From Planctomycetaceae bacterium (lineage in GTDB: Bacteria > Planctomycetota > Planctomycetia > Pirellulales > Pirellulaceae), in assembly GCA_015490875.1 (NCBI GenBank), contig WFWZ01000198.1, positions 1-36,183 on the forward strand: a stretch of 36,183 bases of DNA, in the 5' to 3' direction. Under the pieces are notes generated by a model. The model ran no database searches. It had not been told where the DNA came from and saw only the letters and a program-made list of their open reading frames with translations. This document shows positions 26,537-35,436 of the stretch, piece by piece. Each line of letters opens with the position of its first letter. The first letter of the stretch is position 1. A program made the position numbers and the translations under genes.

Positions 26537-27961
26537 TTACGCATGCGGTTCGGTCATGCGCCACGGATCAAGGGCCTCACGCAGCGTATCTTCGGGCAGG
26601 ATTCCTTCCTCCCGGCACAGTTCTCGGATCGTCTTGCCGGTTTCGAACGCCTTTTTTGCGAGCTTGGCCGCGTTTTCGTAGCCGATGAGAGGGTTCAGCG
26701 ATGTCACCATCGCCAAGCTCTTCTCGACGGCGGCTTCGCACGCTTCGGGGTTCGGTTCCATGTCTTTCGTGCAGAACTCCACGAAGGCGTCGGTTCCCGA
26801 AGCCAGGAGTTGAATCGATTCGAGGGTCGCATGTCCCATGACGGGCATCATGATGTTGAGCTGAAACTGGCCGCCGGCAGCACCGGCGAGCGTGAGAGTT
26901 TGGTCGTTGCCAAGGACGCGAGCGGCCACCTGCATGAGCGACTCGTTCATCACCGGGTTGACTTTGCCAGGCATGATCGAGCTGCCGGGTTGACGGGTCG
27001 GCAACTTGACTTCGTAAAAGCCACACCGGGGGCCGCATCCGAGCCATCGGATGTTGTTGGCGACATTGAACAGCGTCGTGGCGATCGTGCGCAGCATGGC
27101 ATGCGAGGCGACCAATCCGTCACGCTGCGCATTGGCTTCGAAATGATTGGCGGCTTCGACGAACGGAATGTCGGTTTCCTTCGCCAGGACTTCGGCGACG
27201 CGTCGCCCGAATTCGGGATGCGTGTTGATGCCCGTTCCGACAGCCGTTCCGCCAACAGGTAATTCATAGACGGCCGATGCCGCAGCGCGCGCCCGCTCGA
27301 GACTCAATTCGATCTGCCGAGCGAAACCGCTGAATTCCTGCCCCAACCGGATCGGTGTCGCATCCATTAGATGCGTGCGTCCAATTTTGATGATCTTGTC
27401 CCAGGCAGTGGCCTTTTCGGCCAGAGATGCGCGAAGTTTCTCGAGTGCCGGAATCAACCGCAAATGAATCTGCCGAGCCACCGCAACGTGAATCGCGGTG
27501 GGGAACGTGTCGTTGGTGCTTTGTCCCATGTTGACGTGGTCGTTGGGATGGATCGGTTTCTCCGCCGCAAACCGATCGCCTCCCGACAACTCGATGGCTC
27601 GATTGGCGATCACCTCGTTGCAGTTCATGTTGCTCGACGTCCCCGAACCGGTCTGGAAGACGTCCACTGGGAACTCGTTATCGAATCGGCCTTCCGCCAC
27701 CTCGCGGCACGCCTGGAGCAACGCTTGGACCTGTTCTTCGGTGAGTGGGCTTTTGCCCGAGCCGGTCAGTTTTCCCAAGTCGTAATTGGCTTGAGCGCAG
27801 GCCAGCTTCACCAGCCCCATGGCGTGGATCAGGGGAGAAGGAAGTGGCCACCCCGAAATCGGAAAATTTTCGACCGCCCGCTGAGTCTGCGCCCCGTAAT
27901 AGGCTTCCGCCGGGACCTGGACTTCTCCCATCGAATCACGCTCGGTTCGCAGCCGTGTCAT
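26537..27961 (-). CDS. fumC: Class II fumarate hydratase
   Basis: A 474-residue cytoplasmic enzyme converting fumarate to malate in the citric-acid cycle. Diagnostic features are QTGSGTSSNMN (103-113, which separates fumarase from aspartase), GRTHLMDATPI with His197, and the signature GSSIMPGKVN (326-335) carrying the catalytic Ser. Length and the C-terminal domain (TSLNPLIGYENAAKLAKKA) are normal. ATG 27961 is preceded by AAAGG. It is divergent from the GntP-type permease, with about 206 bp between starts holding both promoters. Confidence 0.97.
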   Translation of the reverse strand: MTRLRTERDSMGEVQVPAEAYYGAQTQRAVENFPISGWPLPSPLIHAMGLVKLACAQANYDLGKLTGSGKSPLTEEQVQALLQACREVAEGRFDNEFPVDVFQTGSGTSSNMNCNEVIANRAIELSGGDRFAAEKPIHPNDHVNMGQSTNDTFPTAIHVAVARQIHLRLIPALEKLRASLAEKATAWDKIIKIGRTHLMDATPIRLGQEFSGFARQIELSLERARAAASAVYELPVGGTAVGTGINTHPEFGRRVAEVLAKETDIPFVEAANHFEANAQRDGLVASHAMLRTIATTLFNVANNIRWLGCGPRCGFYEVKLPTRQPGSSIMPGKVNPVMNESLMQVAARVLGNDQTLTLAGAAGGQFQLNIMMPVMGHATLESIQLLASGTDAFVEFCTKDMEPNPEACEAAVEKSLAMVTSLNPLIGYENAAKLAKKAFETGKTIRELCREEGILPEDTLREALDPWRMTEPHA

Positions 27962-28167
27962 CGTTCGCCCAACCTTTCTGCTAAAGAAGGAAACCCACGG
28001 GGCTCATCTTATCGGCCGGCCGGAATCCCTGCCAAGGACGCTTGACAACTCCGAGGGAAGCCGCTTGCCGATCTGGGGTGGTTGCTTGAGTTTTGCCACG
28101 CCGTATGTCATGCTCGGAGGCAACCCAATACCTGTCCCCGTTTCGTTGCTCGAGGAATGAACATCTG

Positions 28168-29916
28168 ATGGCGGATCGACCTCTTCCACGGCTTGGCCTC
28201 ACCGGCCACATGGCTCTCGCAAGTGTCTGGATCTTGGCGCTGTCCGCATGGCTGCTGGCCACCGATCCTCCACGCGAAACGGCTCCCTCGCATCCGTCGT
28301 TGACCCTAGTCTCCGTGGCCGCCGACGACTCCCCGCAGAACCCGCCGGGGAAGAAAAAAGCGGAATTGCCGGACGACGGCCGAACCGGCGGCTCTGCCTC
28401 GGCCGACGACAAAACGTCGTCCGCCGGACTAACTCCTGCGGCGGGAGCGGGGCAAGACAAGGAGTCGGGAAGCGAGGAACCATCATCCAATGACGGGGAG
28501 GTGGAAACCGGTTCGTTTTGGAGTCAGTGGCGATGGCTGGTGGCGCTCGTGGTCGGCATCACCATCGTCTTGGGGCTTATCATCGGCTGGAAACTCAACG
28601 CCTTCCTGGCCTTGATCACGGCGGCGACCGTCGTGAGCCTCATGGCGGCGGGCCCTTGGCCAGCGCGGATCTCGCGAGTCGCCGAGGCGTTTGGCACGCA
28701 AGCGGGAAAGATTGGACTGGTCATCGCCATGGCGGCGGTCATCGGCAAGTGTATGCTCGACAGTGGAGCCGCGGACCGAATCGTCCGTTCGCTGTTGAAA
28801 GTACTGGGCGACCGCTTGGCTCCGGTCGCCCTGATGCTCGGTGGTTTCATCCTGGCGATTCCCGTTTTCTTCGACACGGTCTTTTACCTGCTCGTGCCTT
28901 TGGCTCGGTCGCTCTATCGCCGCACGGGCAAGGACTACGTGCTGTTTCTGTTGGCGATCACGGCCGGCGGTGCCATCACGCATACGCTGGTTCCTCCGAC
29001 ACCCGGACCGATGGCGATGGCCGGCTACTTGGGCTTCCCGGTGGGGACGATGATCTTGATCGGAGCTCTCATTGCTGCGCCTGCCGCACTTGCCGGTTTG
29101 GGTGTCGCTTGGATCTGCAATCGCTGGATGCCTCTGCCGATGCGTCCCTTGCCTGGTGAGGACGAAACGCCGCCGACGGCCGAGGACGACGATCTTCCGT
29201 CACTTTGGCTCTCCCTGGCTCCCGTCGTCCTGCCCGTCCTCCTTATTTCGCTCCATACCCTGCTGAAAGCTCAGTGGGCTCCCGGTAGGGACGACGTCGC
29301 TGCTGGAATGGCTGGCACCGTTCTGGAGATCACGGCCGTTTTAGGCAACCCCAATCTGGCGCTGATGATCTCTACGGCGATCGCCCTTTGGACGCTGGTG
29401 CGTCAAAAGGAACTCGACCGGTCGGCCCTCGCGCATTCAGTCGAAGTCGCCTTGATGAGCGGCGGTGTGATCATCTTGATCACGGCATCGGGAGGCGCGT
29501 TTGGGGAGATGTTGAAGACGGCGGGCGTTGGTGATCATATCGGGGCGATTTTTCAAGGAAAGACTCAGGAGTCCGGCGGCATCATGCTGATGGTGCTCGG
29601 TTTCGGACTGGCTGCGCTGTTGAAGGTGGCGCAGGGCTCGAGTACCGTGGCGATGATCACCGGAGCGAGCATGATGGCAGGGATCGTGGAACACGTCACG
29701 CTTCCCTACCATCCCGTCTATCTGGCCTCGGCCATCGGATCGGGGTCGCTGATCGGTTCCTGGATGAATGACAGCGGCTTTTGGGTCTATGCGAAGATGG
29801 GCGGCCTGACGGAGGTCGAATCGCTCAAGACCTGGACCGTGCAACTGCTGGTCATGGGACTTGTGGGATTCGGCCTGGCCTTGCTCCTGGCGACCTATCT
29901 GCCTCTGGTACCGTAG
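28168..29916 (+). CDS. GntP family permease with N-terminal extension
   Basis: A 582-residue inner-membrane transporter. From about residue 120 it has the GntP layout: about 12 hydrophobic segments, FFDTVFYLLVPLA, and GGAITHTLVPPTPGPMAMAG, the motif of gluconate and related sugar-acid carriers. Ahead of it is an unusual part: a transmembrane helix or signal (12-32) and an 85-residue hydrophilic stretch rich in Ser, Asp, Glu, Pro and Gly (33-117) that ordinary GntP proteins (about 440-450 residues) lack. ATG 28168 follows GAGGA; the frame is open upstream to 28093, but those residues look non-coding. The substrate is probably a hydroxy acid such as gluconate or glycerate; the neighbours do not settle it. 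Confidence 0.88.
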   Translation: MADRPLPRLGLTGHMALASVWILALSAWLLATDPPRETAPSHPSLTLVSVAADDSPQNPPGKKKAELPDDGRTGGSASADDKTSSAGLTPAAGAGQDKESGSEEPSSNDGEVETGSFWSQWRWLVALVVGITIVLGLIIGWKLNAFLALITAATVVSLMAAGPWPARISRVAEAFGTQAGKIGLVIAMAAVIGKCMLDSGAADRIVRSLLKVLGDRLAPVALMLGGFILAIPVFFDTVFYLLVPLARSLYRRTGKDYVLFLLAITAGGAITHTLVPPTPGPMAMAGYLGFPVGTMILIGALIAAPAALAGLGVAWICNRWMPLPMRPLPGEDETPPTAEDDDLPSLWLSLAPVVLPVLLISLHTLLKAQWAPGRDDVAAGMAGTVLEITAVLGNPNLALMISTAIALWTLVRQKELDRSALAHSVEVALMSGGVIILITASGGAFGEMLKTAGVGDHIGAIFQGKTQESGGIMLMVLGFGLAALLKVAQGSSTVAMITGASMMAGIVEHVTLPYHPVYLASAIGSGSLIGSWMNDSGFWVYAKMGGLTEVESLKTWTVQLLVMGLVGFGLALLLATYLPLVP

Positions 29917-30036
29917 ATGTCCGCAGGAAGGATATGGCCACATATATGTCACTAACTGCCGGTGTACGCCTCTCTTGGACGAGAGAAGTGGAGGAAGGGT
30001 CGTGAGCCAGCATTGCGGGAAGGAGAAGAACACCTG

Positions 30037-30339
30037 ATGTTTCGGCGCCGCCCCAAGGAACGTCGGTTTCGGCGACGACCTCAACGAGCGCCGTCGGGCT
30101 GCGGCATCATCTTGTTGATCGCCGTGGCTACCTGTGTTCTCCTTGTGCTCAATGGCTACCTTGTTTCCGGACTCCTGGCTCAACTGGGAGATTCCCTCCC
30201 CGAGATGCTGCGCAGTCCGAAAGTCCTGCAGACGATCCTTTTCATCGGGCCGGTCCTCCTGTTGGTGCTCGAGTGGAAACTGACTCTGGCACTTTTGCGT
30301 CGCCTCGACGAACTGTGGCGCGGTCGCTCCGGGGCGTGA
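30037..30339 (+). CDS. Small membrane protein, unknown
   Basis: A 100-residue protein with a very basic N-terminus (about 12 Arg/Lys in the first 22 residues), two hydrophobic segments (about 25-50 and 66-84) and an amphipathic end. I see no family signature. ATG 30037 follows AAGGAGAAG about 12 nt upstream. It lies 120 bp after the GntP-type gene on the same strand and may be part of its transcript. It converges with the C25 peptidase gene; the 95 bp between them show nothing. Confidence 0.6.
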   Translation: MFRRRPKERRFRRRPQRAPSGCGIILLIAVATCVLLVLNGYLVSGLLAQLGDSLPEMLRSPKVLQTILFIGPVLLLVLEWKLTLALLRRLDELWRGRSGA

Positions 30340-30434
30340 TCGAAACGTCTGCCACAAAGAACATCGGCTTCGGTTCCAACACAGTCCGGAAATGCCGCCA
30401 GCGACCACCGAGGCGACTGAGATCTTTCGATCCG

Positions 30435-32021
30435 TTATTCGTCGCTGGGAGTCGCCGGCGCGGGCTGAGCGACGGGAACAGGAGCCACGTCGACCGGCGT
30501 GACGGCAGAGGCGAACCGGCCGTCGTCACTTTCGAGGAAGAGCCAAAGCCGCGCCTTCCCCACGAAACTCGCCGGTACGGAAATCGACGCGGAAAGAAGA
30601 TGACGTCCTTTACTGTCGAAGGTTACGGGAACGCGAGTCCACACGAGGTCGTTGGCGGCACGATACTCATCCGTAAACCGAGCTCGCTCGCTGCGGCTAT
30701 CAGGATAGTCGGTGCGCTTGGACAATGCCTGCCGCGGCGTCTGCCGCGGGTTGATCAGAGCTACATAGCCTCGGCCGGCGAACGGGACATCGACCGTGAC
30801 CTTCAGGGGTTGGCTTGAGACAGCCGGCTCAGCGACGGCGATCTGCGCGGGCTCGGGGTAAGGCAATCGCAACAGAGGATCGCCAAGCAGATTAAAGAGG
30901 AAAATGTGCTCGCGTTTTTCTTCCTGCAGCAAGTCCGGCTTGGGACTGACTAGGCGAGCCGACCATTCCAACCATCGATCTCGCAGAGGGAGGCGGTCCT
31001 GGGCTAAACGGCGCTGCGCGCTGAGCCAGAGTCGGCCGAGCGTCTTCAAACGCTGTTCGAAATAGCCGTCCATCAACCCGGTGGCCATGACTGTCATGCC
31101 AAAGGGCATCGAGACGCGCGAGGCGGCGAAAGCGGCGACCGGGCCACCGCGCGCTCGAACGAAACGCTCGGCCAGCGACTCGTTGGCATCAAAGGCTCCA
31201 GCGTAGCAACTAAAAAACAGAGCAATCGAAGGAGCCTGGCGATAGTGCAGCTCGCCGGCATCCTCACCTCGCAAAATGGCGATGCGTTCCTCGCCCGGCA
31301 CGTCGATATAGTCGAGAGCATTCCAGTGGCCGTGTCCGGCATACGCCCAAAAAAGACCACCTTCGTTGAGGCGATCGAGCACGCATGACCGAAAATCTTC
31401 CGGAGCCGGGCAGTAGGGACTCTGCCAACTGGCTCGCGTCAACGTCATGCGATAGTTATCGGGCACCCGTCGCGTCAGGATTCGTTTCACTCCTTGCTCG
31501 ATCGCGCCATCGATGGCCGGCCCGAAGCCGCCGGTTCCAATCACCAGGTGCAGTTGCTGCCGCCACGCTCCTCGAGCCGACTCGAAGACCCGAACCTTTT
31601 CGATCTGCCACGCGATCTGTTGAGGCTCATCCACCGACCACCGCCCGATGGCCAAGTCGGGAACGCGGTCACCATCGATATCGCCATACGGTCCATCGGT
31701 CGCGTACACCGGTTCGGAACCGAAATGGATACTCACGCGCCCGGGCAAATAGAAAGTGGGAATGCCCAAGGGACCTCCGTGATCGCCGACGATGAGGACC
31801 GATTGGATGGGAGCTGCCTGAGCCAGTTGGATCAGCCGCTTCCGGATCACTCGAGGATCGTCATGGGGAGAGACCCAGGCGATGCGGTGTCCCTGAGCCT
31901 GGCGATAGTGGACCCACGGCATGAGAGCCGGCCGGAAGTGGGGATGGCAGACCACGGCCACGTCGGGCCCGCCTGCCCACGTCGCCACACTCAAACCGAT
32001 CGCCAACCAGAAACTCATCAT
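30435..32021 (-). CDS. Exported C25 (gingipain-like) cysteine peptidase homologue
   Basis: A 528-residue protein with a short signal peptide (FWLAIGLSVATWAGG). It shows the gingipain fold markers in order: the calcium-type segment DGPYGDIDGDRVPDLAIGRW (109-128), the catalytic-His motif YAGHGHWNALDY (His230, with His232 nearby) and the nucleophile segment LFFSCYAGAFD with Cys272. After residue 400 comes a beta-sandwich tail like the Ig-like domain of this family (VTVDVPFAGRGYVALINP). No adhesin or type IX sorting domain is visible. ATG 32021 and ATG 32018 are adjacent starts; the frame is open a little further but starts poorly. Probably secreted, acting on proteins; substrate preference is unknown. 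Single gene, near the first hairpin repeat. Confidence 0.85.
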   Translation of the reverse strand: MMSFWLAIGLSVATWAGGPDVAVVCHPHFRPALMPWVHYRQAQGHRIAWVSPHDDPRVIRKRLIQLAQAAPIQSVLIVGDHGGPLGIPTFYLPGRVSIHFGSEPVYATDGPYGDIDGDRVPDLAIGRWSVDEPQQIAWQIEKVRVFESARGAWRQQLHLVIGTGGFGPAIDGAIEQGVKRILTRRVPDNYRMTLTRASWQSPYCPAPEDFRSCVLDRLNEGGLFWAYAGHGHWNALDYIDVPGEERIAILRGEDAGELHYRQAPSIALFFSCYAGAFDANESLAERFVRARGGPVAAFAASRVSMPFGMTVMATGLMDGYFEQRLKTLGRLWLSAQRRLAQDRLPLRDRWLEWSARLVSPKPDLLQEEKREHIFLFNLLGDPLLRLPYPEPAQIAVAEPAVSSQPLKVTVDVPFAGRGYVALINPRQTPRQALSKRTDYPDSRSERARFTDEYRAANDLVWTRVPVTFDSKGRHLLSASISVPASFVGKARLWLFLESDDGRFASAVTPVDVAPVPVAQPAPATPSDE

Positions 32022-32408
32022 CGGACAAGACCTGTTCGAAAATTCATCACCCGCCAGATAGTGTACCACGTTTTGCGCAGGGACGTTCCACCGGCCCCGA
32101 TTCTCCCCGGAATCGTCCGGAGCTTCAAGAGAAGACGGGAAAGACGCGGCTTTGGCGGTACATAGGATTCTATGGGCTGACGCCCATAGCTATTGCGTGA
32201 CGCCGCCTCGCGGCCGAGCCGTAGGAGTCGGTGATCCGGTATGCAGCGTGACTCGGATCTGTCACCCCTGTCTGGCTCCCGCCATGCGGACTATACGTCG
32301 TATCGGATCTCTTCATCCAATCGCATCGACGTTGGTGTCAGCCACGGTGCGTGCTATCATCGAAAGAGAAACCAACGTAATGGTCGATGCGATATTCGGG
32401 AGGCCACG
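32022..32408. other. Divergent intergenic region with hairpin repeat copy A
   Basis: About 387 bp between the C25 peptidase gene (-) and the membrane protein gene (+). It contains repeat copy A (32168-32214) and should hold both promoters. GGGAGG at 32398-32403 is the ribosome binding site of the plus-strand gene. No other structure is seen. A frame open back to 32241 has no signal supporting translation. Confidence 0.5.
32168..32214 (+). repeat. Double-hairpin repeat, copy A
   Basis: A 47-bp unit about 85% identical (40 of 47 positions) to copy B at 33027-33073. It has an 8-bp stem CTATGGGC/GCCCATAG with loop TGAC and a second stem GCCGC-CTC-GCGGC. The A-T pair at positions 5/20 of the unit is G-C in copy B, a compensatory change supporting the stem. 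Confidence 0.8.
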
Positions 32409-32990
32409 GTGATACCGCCTGAAATCGGAAAGCTTGAACGCACCTATCGGCCGAGCGCGGCCAACTTGGTCGCCGGTGTGATCCTTGGAGTACTTCTCAT
32501 CGGAGCTGGGGCAACGGTCCTCTATCTTACCATCAAGGAGGTCATCGACCGTCGAGGGCAACTTCCCTTTTCCGCGGAACGAGATGCGTGTTGGATCTCC
32601 GTATCCTTGGCTACGGCCTTTGGTGTTGGCTCCGTCATCGGTGGTTCCATCCTGGTCCGGTGGATCCGGTCTCTTTCGTCACTCCAAGTGCATCTAGGCA
32701 GTGATGGATTCGTCGTCTCGCGACGAGATAGGCAACAGGTTTTCCCATGGGATCAGATCGCCTATGTCAAGGAAACGCACGTGTACGAACGCCCGCCGGT
32801 CTTGAAGGGCCCGGCAAAGCTCATGTTGCCAAAGATCAAGAGTCGGCGCTATCTGGTCCGGCGTGACGATGAAGAAGAATTCACCTTTGACGGAAATACG
32901 CTTCGCTACCACGTAGAATTTGCCGAAATGCTCCAAGCTCACCTCGGTGGTCGAAATATTCCGTGGGAAATCGTGGAAGAACACGTATAA
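32409..32990 (+). CDS. Membrane protein with C-terminal PH-like (DUF6585-type) domain, unknown function
   Basis: A 193-residue protein with two transmembrane helices (about residues 18-42 and 63-90) followed by a soluble beta-rich domain. The domain's opening LQVHLGSDGFVVSRRDRQQVFPWDQIAYVKE resembles the DUF6585/bacterial PH-like pattern of alternating strands ending in an F-W-D/E-x-I motif. Translation is placed at GTG 32409, which has GGGAGG 5 nt upstream; the longer open frame from 32241 would overlap non-coding sequence. It sits alone, flanked by two copies of a 47-bp hairpin repeat. Function unknown. Confidence 0.65.
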   Translation: MIPPEIGKLERTYRPSAANLVAGVILGVLLIGAGATVLYLTIKEVIDRRGQLPFSAERDACWISVSLATAFGVGSVIGGSILVRWIRSLSSLQVHLGSDGFVVSRRDRQQVFPWDQIAYVKETHVYERPPVLKGPAKLMLPKIKSRRYLVRRDDEEEFTFDGNTLRYHVEFAEMLQAHLGGRNIPWEIVEEHV

Positions 32991-33026
32991 ACCTCTGCGC
33001 ACTCGCACCCCCGGCGGGTTTCTGGC

Positions 33027-33073
33027 TTCTGTGGGCTCACACCCACAGCTATTGTGTGCCGCCGCTTCGCGGC
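33027..33073 (+). repeat. Double-hairpin repeat, copy B
   Basis: Second copy of the 47-bp unit. Stem CTGTGGG/CCCACAG (7 bp) and second stem GCCGC-TTC-GCGGC. It lies between the convergent ends of the membrane protein gene and the uracil-DNA glycosylase gene, so it may help end transcription of either. Confidence 0.8.
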
Positions 33074-33098
33074 TTGTTGTAATGATACCGCCGGCGTA

Positions 33099-33932
33099 CT
33101 ACGGGATGGGAATTCCCATTTCGCGCATGAGTTGCTTCATGTCTTCCCACACGAGTCGCTTGGCTGACGGATTGCGCAGCAGATAGGCCGGATGATATGT
33201 GGCCAGGACGCGGATGCCGCGGTAACGGTAAAAGCGGCCGCGGAGCTTGCTGATCGGGACCGTCGTGTCGAGCAAGTTTTGAGCGGCAGACGCACCAAGA
33301 CAGACGAGAAACTCGGGACGGATGATCTCGAGCTGCCGGTCGAGGAACGGCCGGCAATTGGCAGCCTCCGCGGGAAGCGGCGTTCGGTTTCCCGGAGGAC
33401 GACACTTGAGGATATTCAAGATGTAGACATCTTCTCGCTTCATCTGGCACGCTTCGATAATGCGCGTGAGCAACTGGCCAGCTCGCCCCACGAACGGCTC
33501 GCCCTGCTGGTCCTCGTCGGCTCCAGGCGCCTCCCCCAAGAAACAAAGCCTGGCCATCGGGTTGCCGACGCCGAACACCGTCTGCGTGCGGTAGTCGACC
33601 AGCTCGAGGCAGCGCGTGCACGCTGCCACCTGCTGACGCAACTCCTCGAGGGCCGCGATCCGAGCCTCCAAGGGAAGGGACTCGCCCGGCAGTCGATCGT
33701 CGAGCTCTTCAGCCAACGACGGTAACGAAGGCGTACGAGCGGAACGGGAAACAGGCTTCTCAGTCATGGGAGATTCCACGCGAGGTGTCACCGATGAAGA
33801 AGATTCCGCCGGAGGCGATTCGGCCGCAGGCGCCTCCAGCAACCAATCCTCGATGCCGGCTCGCCGCAAGTCTTCTAGCAGAAGGCGGCGAACAAAGGGT
33901 GGAAACGGCGAGGGGGAAGGCGAATCATTCAT
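33099..33932 (-). CDS. Family 4 uracil-DNA glycosylase (iron-sulphur type)
   Basis: A 277-residue DNA-repair enzyme that excises uracil from DNA. The family motif [20 protein letters not shown] (133-152) binds uracil, and [11 protein letters not shown] (245-255) is the second active-site motif. Four cysteines, Cys105, Cys108, Cys177 and Cys193, match the 4Fe-4S ligands of family 4. The first 90 residues are a low-complexity Pro/Ser/Glu extension absent from the roughly 190-200-residue classical enzymes. ATG 33932 was chosen because GGAG lies shortly upstream; the frame runs further upstream only because it is antisense to der. It is divergent from der, with 99 bp between starts. Confidence 0.94.
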   Translation of the reverse strand: MNDSPSPSPFPPFVRRLLLEDLRRAGIEDWLLEAPAAESPPAESSSSVTPRVESPMTEKPVSRSARTPSLPSLAEELDDRLPGESLPLEARIAALEELRQQVAACTRCLELVDYRTQTVFGVGNPMARLCFLGEAPGADEDQQGEPFVGRAGQLLTRIIEACQMKREDVYILNILKCRPPGNRTPLPAEAANCRPFLDRQLEIIRPEFLVCLGASAAQNLLDTTVPISKLRGRFYRYRGIRVLATYHPAYLLRNPSAKRLVWEDMKQLMREMGIPIP

Positions 33933-34031
33933 GGGGGGAACTCCGACGTGGCCCGCCCCGCCTCTTTGGCGAGAACTCGGAAAAAGATGCTGGTATCCCT
34001 CGAGGCGGGCTCGAATTATCATAGTAAAACC

Positions 34032-35420
34032 ATGAGCGTTCCGCAGGTTGCCATCATCGGTCGTCCCAATGTGGGCAAATCGAGCCTTTTCAACTGGCTC
34101 GCCGGTCGCCGTCTGGCCATTGTCGATGACATGGCGGGCGTCACGCGAGACCGGGTCACAACGTTGGTGCAGGAAGATGGCCAGTTTTTCGAACTGGTCG
34201 ATACGGGGGGCCTGGGTATTCAGGACGTCGACAACCTCACCGAGGAGGTCGAGTTCCAGGTCGAATCGGCGATCGAGGCGGCCGACGTGGTGCTGTTCGT
34301 GGTCGATACGCGAGCCGGCATCACGCCGTTGGATGAAGCGGTAGCTCGGAGGTTGCGCTACATCGACAAGCCGATCCTGTGCGTTGCGAACAAGACCGAC
34401 AGCGAGAAGTTTGACCTCGATGCCGATGAGTTTTACCGGCTCGGCCGAGGCAAATTGATCCGCGTGTCGGCTCACCAGAAGCGGAATCGAGATGCGTTGA
34501 TGCAGGCGATTCTCGAGCAACTTCCTCGTGTGACCGAGTCGGCGCCCGGTGAGCCCATCATGAAGCTCGCGATCGTCGGCCGCCGTAACGCCGGGAAAAG
34601 CACCTTTGTCAACACGCTGGCCAAGGCGGAACGGATGATCGTCAGCGAGATTCCGGGTACGACTCGAGACAGCGTCGATGTCCGCTTCGAACTGGACGGC
34701 AAGGCGTTCATCGCCATCGACACGCCGGGACTGAAAAAGAAAAAAAGCATCGCTCGGGATATCGAGTTCTATGGGATGCATCGAGCCCAGCGGAGCGTCC
34801 GGCGCGCCGATGTCGTCCTCATGTTCTTCGACGCGGCCGAACCGATCAGCAAAGTCGACAAGCAACTTTGCAAGTACATCACCGACCAGTTCAAGCCGTG
34901 CATCTTCGTCGTGAACAAGTGGGACCTGTTCGCCAAGCAGCTCCCGACCGAAAAATGGGTCCACTATCTCCGGGACACCTTCCCGACCATGTGGTACATG
35001 CCGATCGCCTTTATCACCGGCAAGACCGGCAAGAACATGAAGGCACTCATCAACCACGCCCGGATGTTGCACAAGCAGGCGCATCAGCGCGTTGGTACCG
35101 GGGAACTGAACCGGCTGCTCAAGCGGGCACTCGAGTACCACTCCCCTCCCCTCTATCGCCACAAGCGACCGAAGATCTACTACGCTACGCAAGTCGGTGT
35201 GGCTCCCCCCACGATCGTTCTGATCTGCAACAATCCCGCCGCCTTCGCCCCGGACTATCGGCGGTATCTGCTGAGTTTCTTCCGCGAGTCCCTGCCATTC
35301 GGTGAAGTACCGATCAAGCTCTACCTTCACCGGCGTTCCCGATCGGACAAACGAGACGAAATCAACGCTCCCTCCTCGGACCAGACGTCATCAGAGGGCG
35401 AAAGCCGATCGGGCGAGTGA
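34032..35420 (+). CDS. der: GTPase Der (EngA), ribosome biogenesis
   Basis: A 462-residue essential double GTPase that acts in 50S subunit maturation. The first G domain has GRPNVGKS (10-17), DTGG (57-60) and NKTD (120-123). The second has GRRNAGKS (183-190), a mild deviation from GRPNVGKS that keeps the GxxxxGKS core, then DTPG (230-233) and NKWD later. A C-terminal KH-like domain ([16 protein letters not shown]) follows, with a short charged tail. ATG 34032 is the start matching the family; the frame is open 84 bp upstream, where the residues are not family-like. Confidence 0.97.
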   Translation: MSVPQVAIIGRPNVGKSSLFNWLAGRRLAIVDDMAGVTRDRVTTLVQEDGQFFELVDTGGLGIQDVDNLTEEVEFQVESAIEAADVVLFVVDTRAGITPLDEAVARRLRYIDKPILCVANKTDSEKFDLDADEFYRLGRGKLIRVSAHQKRNRDALMQAILEQLPRVTESAPGEPIMKLAIVGRRNAGKSTFVNTLAKAERMIVSEIPGTTRDSVDVRFELDGKAFIAIDTPGLKKKKSIARDIEFYGMHRAQRSVRRADVVLMFFDAAEPISKVDKQLCKYITDQFKPCIFVVNKWDLFAKQLPTEKWVHYLRDTFPTMWYMPIAFITGKTGKNMKALINHARMLHKQAHQRVGTGELNRLLKRALEYHSPPLYRHKRPKIYYATQVGVAPPTIVLICNNPAAFAPDYRRYLLSFFRESLPFGEVPIKLYLHRRSRSDKRDEINAPSSDQTSSEGESRSGE

Positions 35421-35436
35421 AGTTTACCGGTGAGAC

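Noticed and set aside
26537..27961. Aspartate ammonia-lyase as an alternative for the fumarase gene
   Set aside because: The QTGSGTSSNMN segment and GRTHLMDATPI match fumarase rather than the QAGAGTSTNMN form of aspartase.
32241..32408. Longer N-terminus for the flanked membrane protein (start at 32241)
   Set aside because: The added residues are polar, unlike the rest, with no ribosome binding site, whereas GTG 32409 has GGGAGG 5 nt upstream.
33933..35330. Upstream extension of the uracil-DNA glycosylase frame (to 743 codons)
   Set aside because: The extension is antisense to der, whose G motifs are complete, and the ATG at 33932 has its own ribosome binding site.
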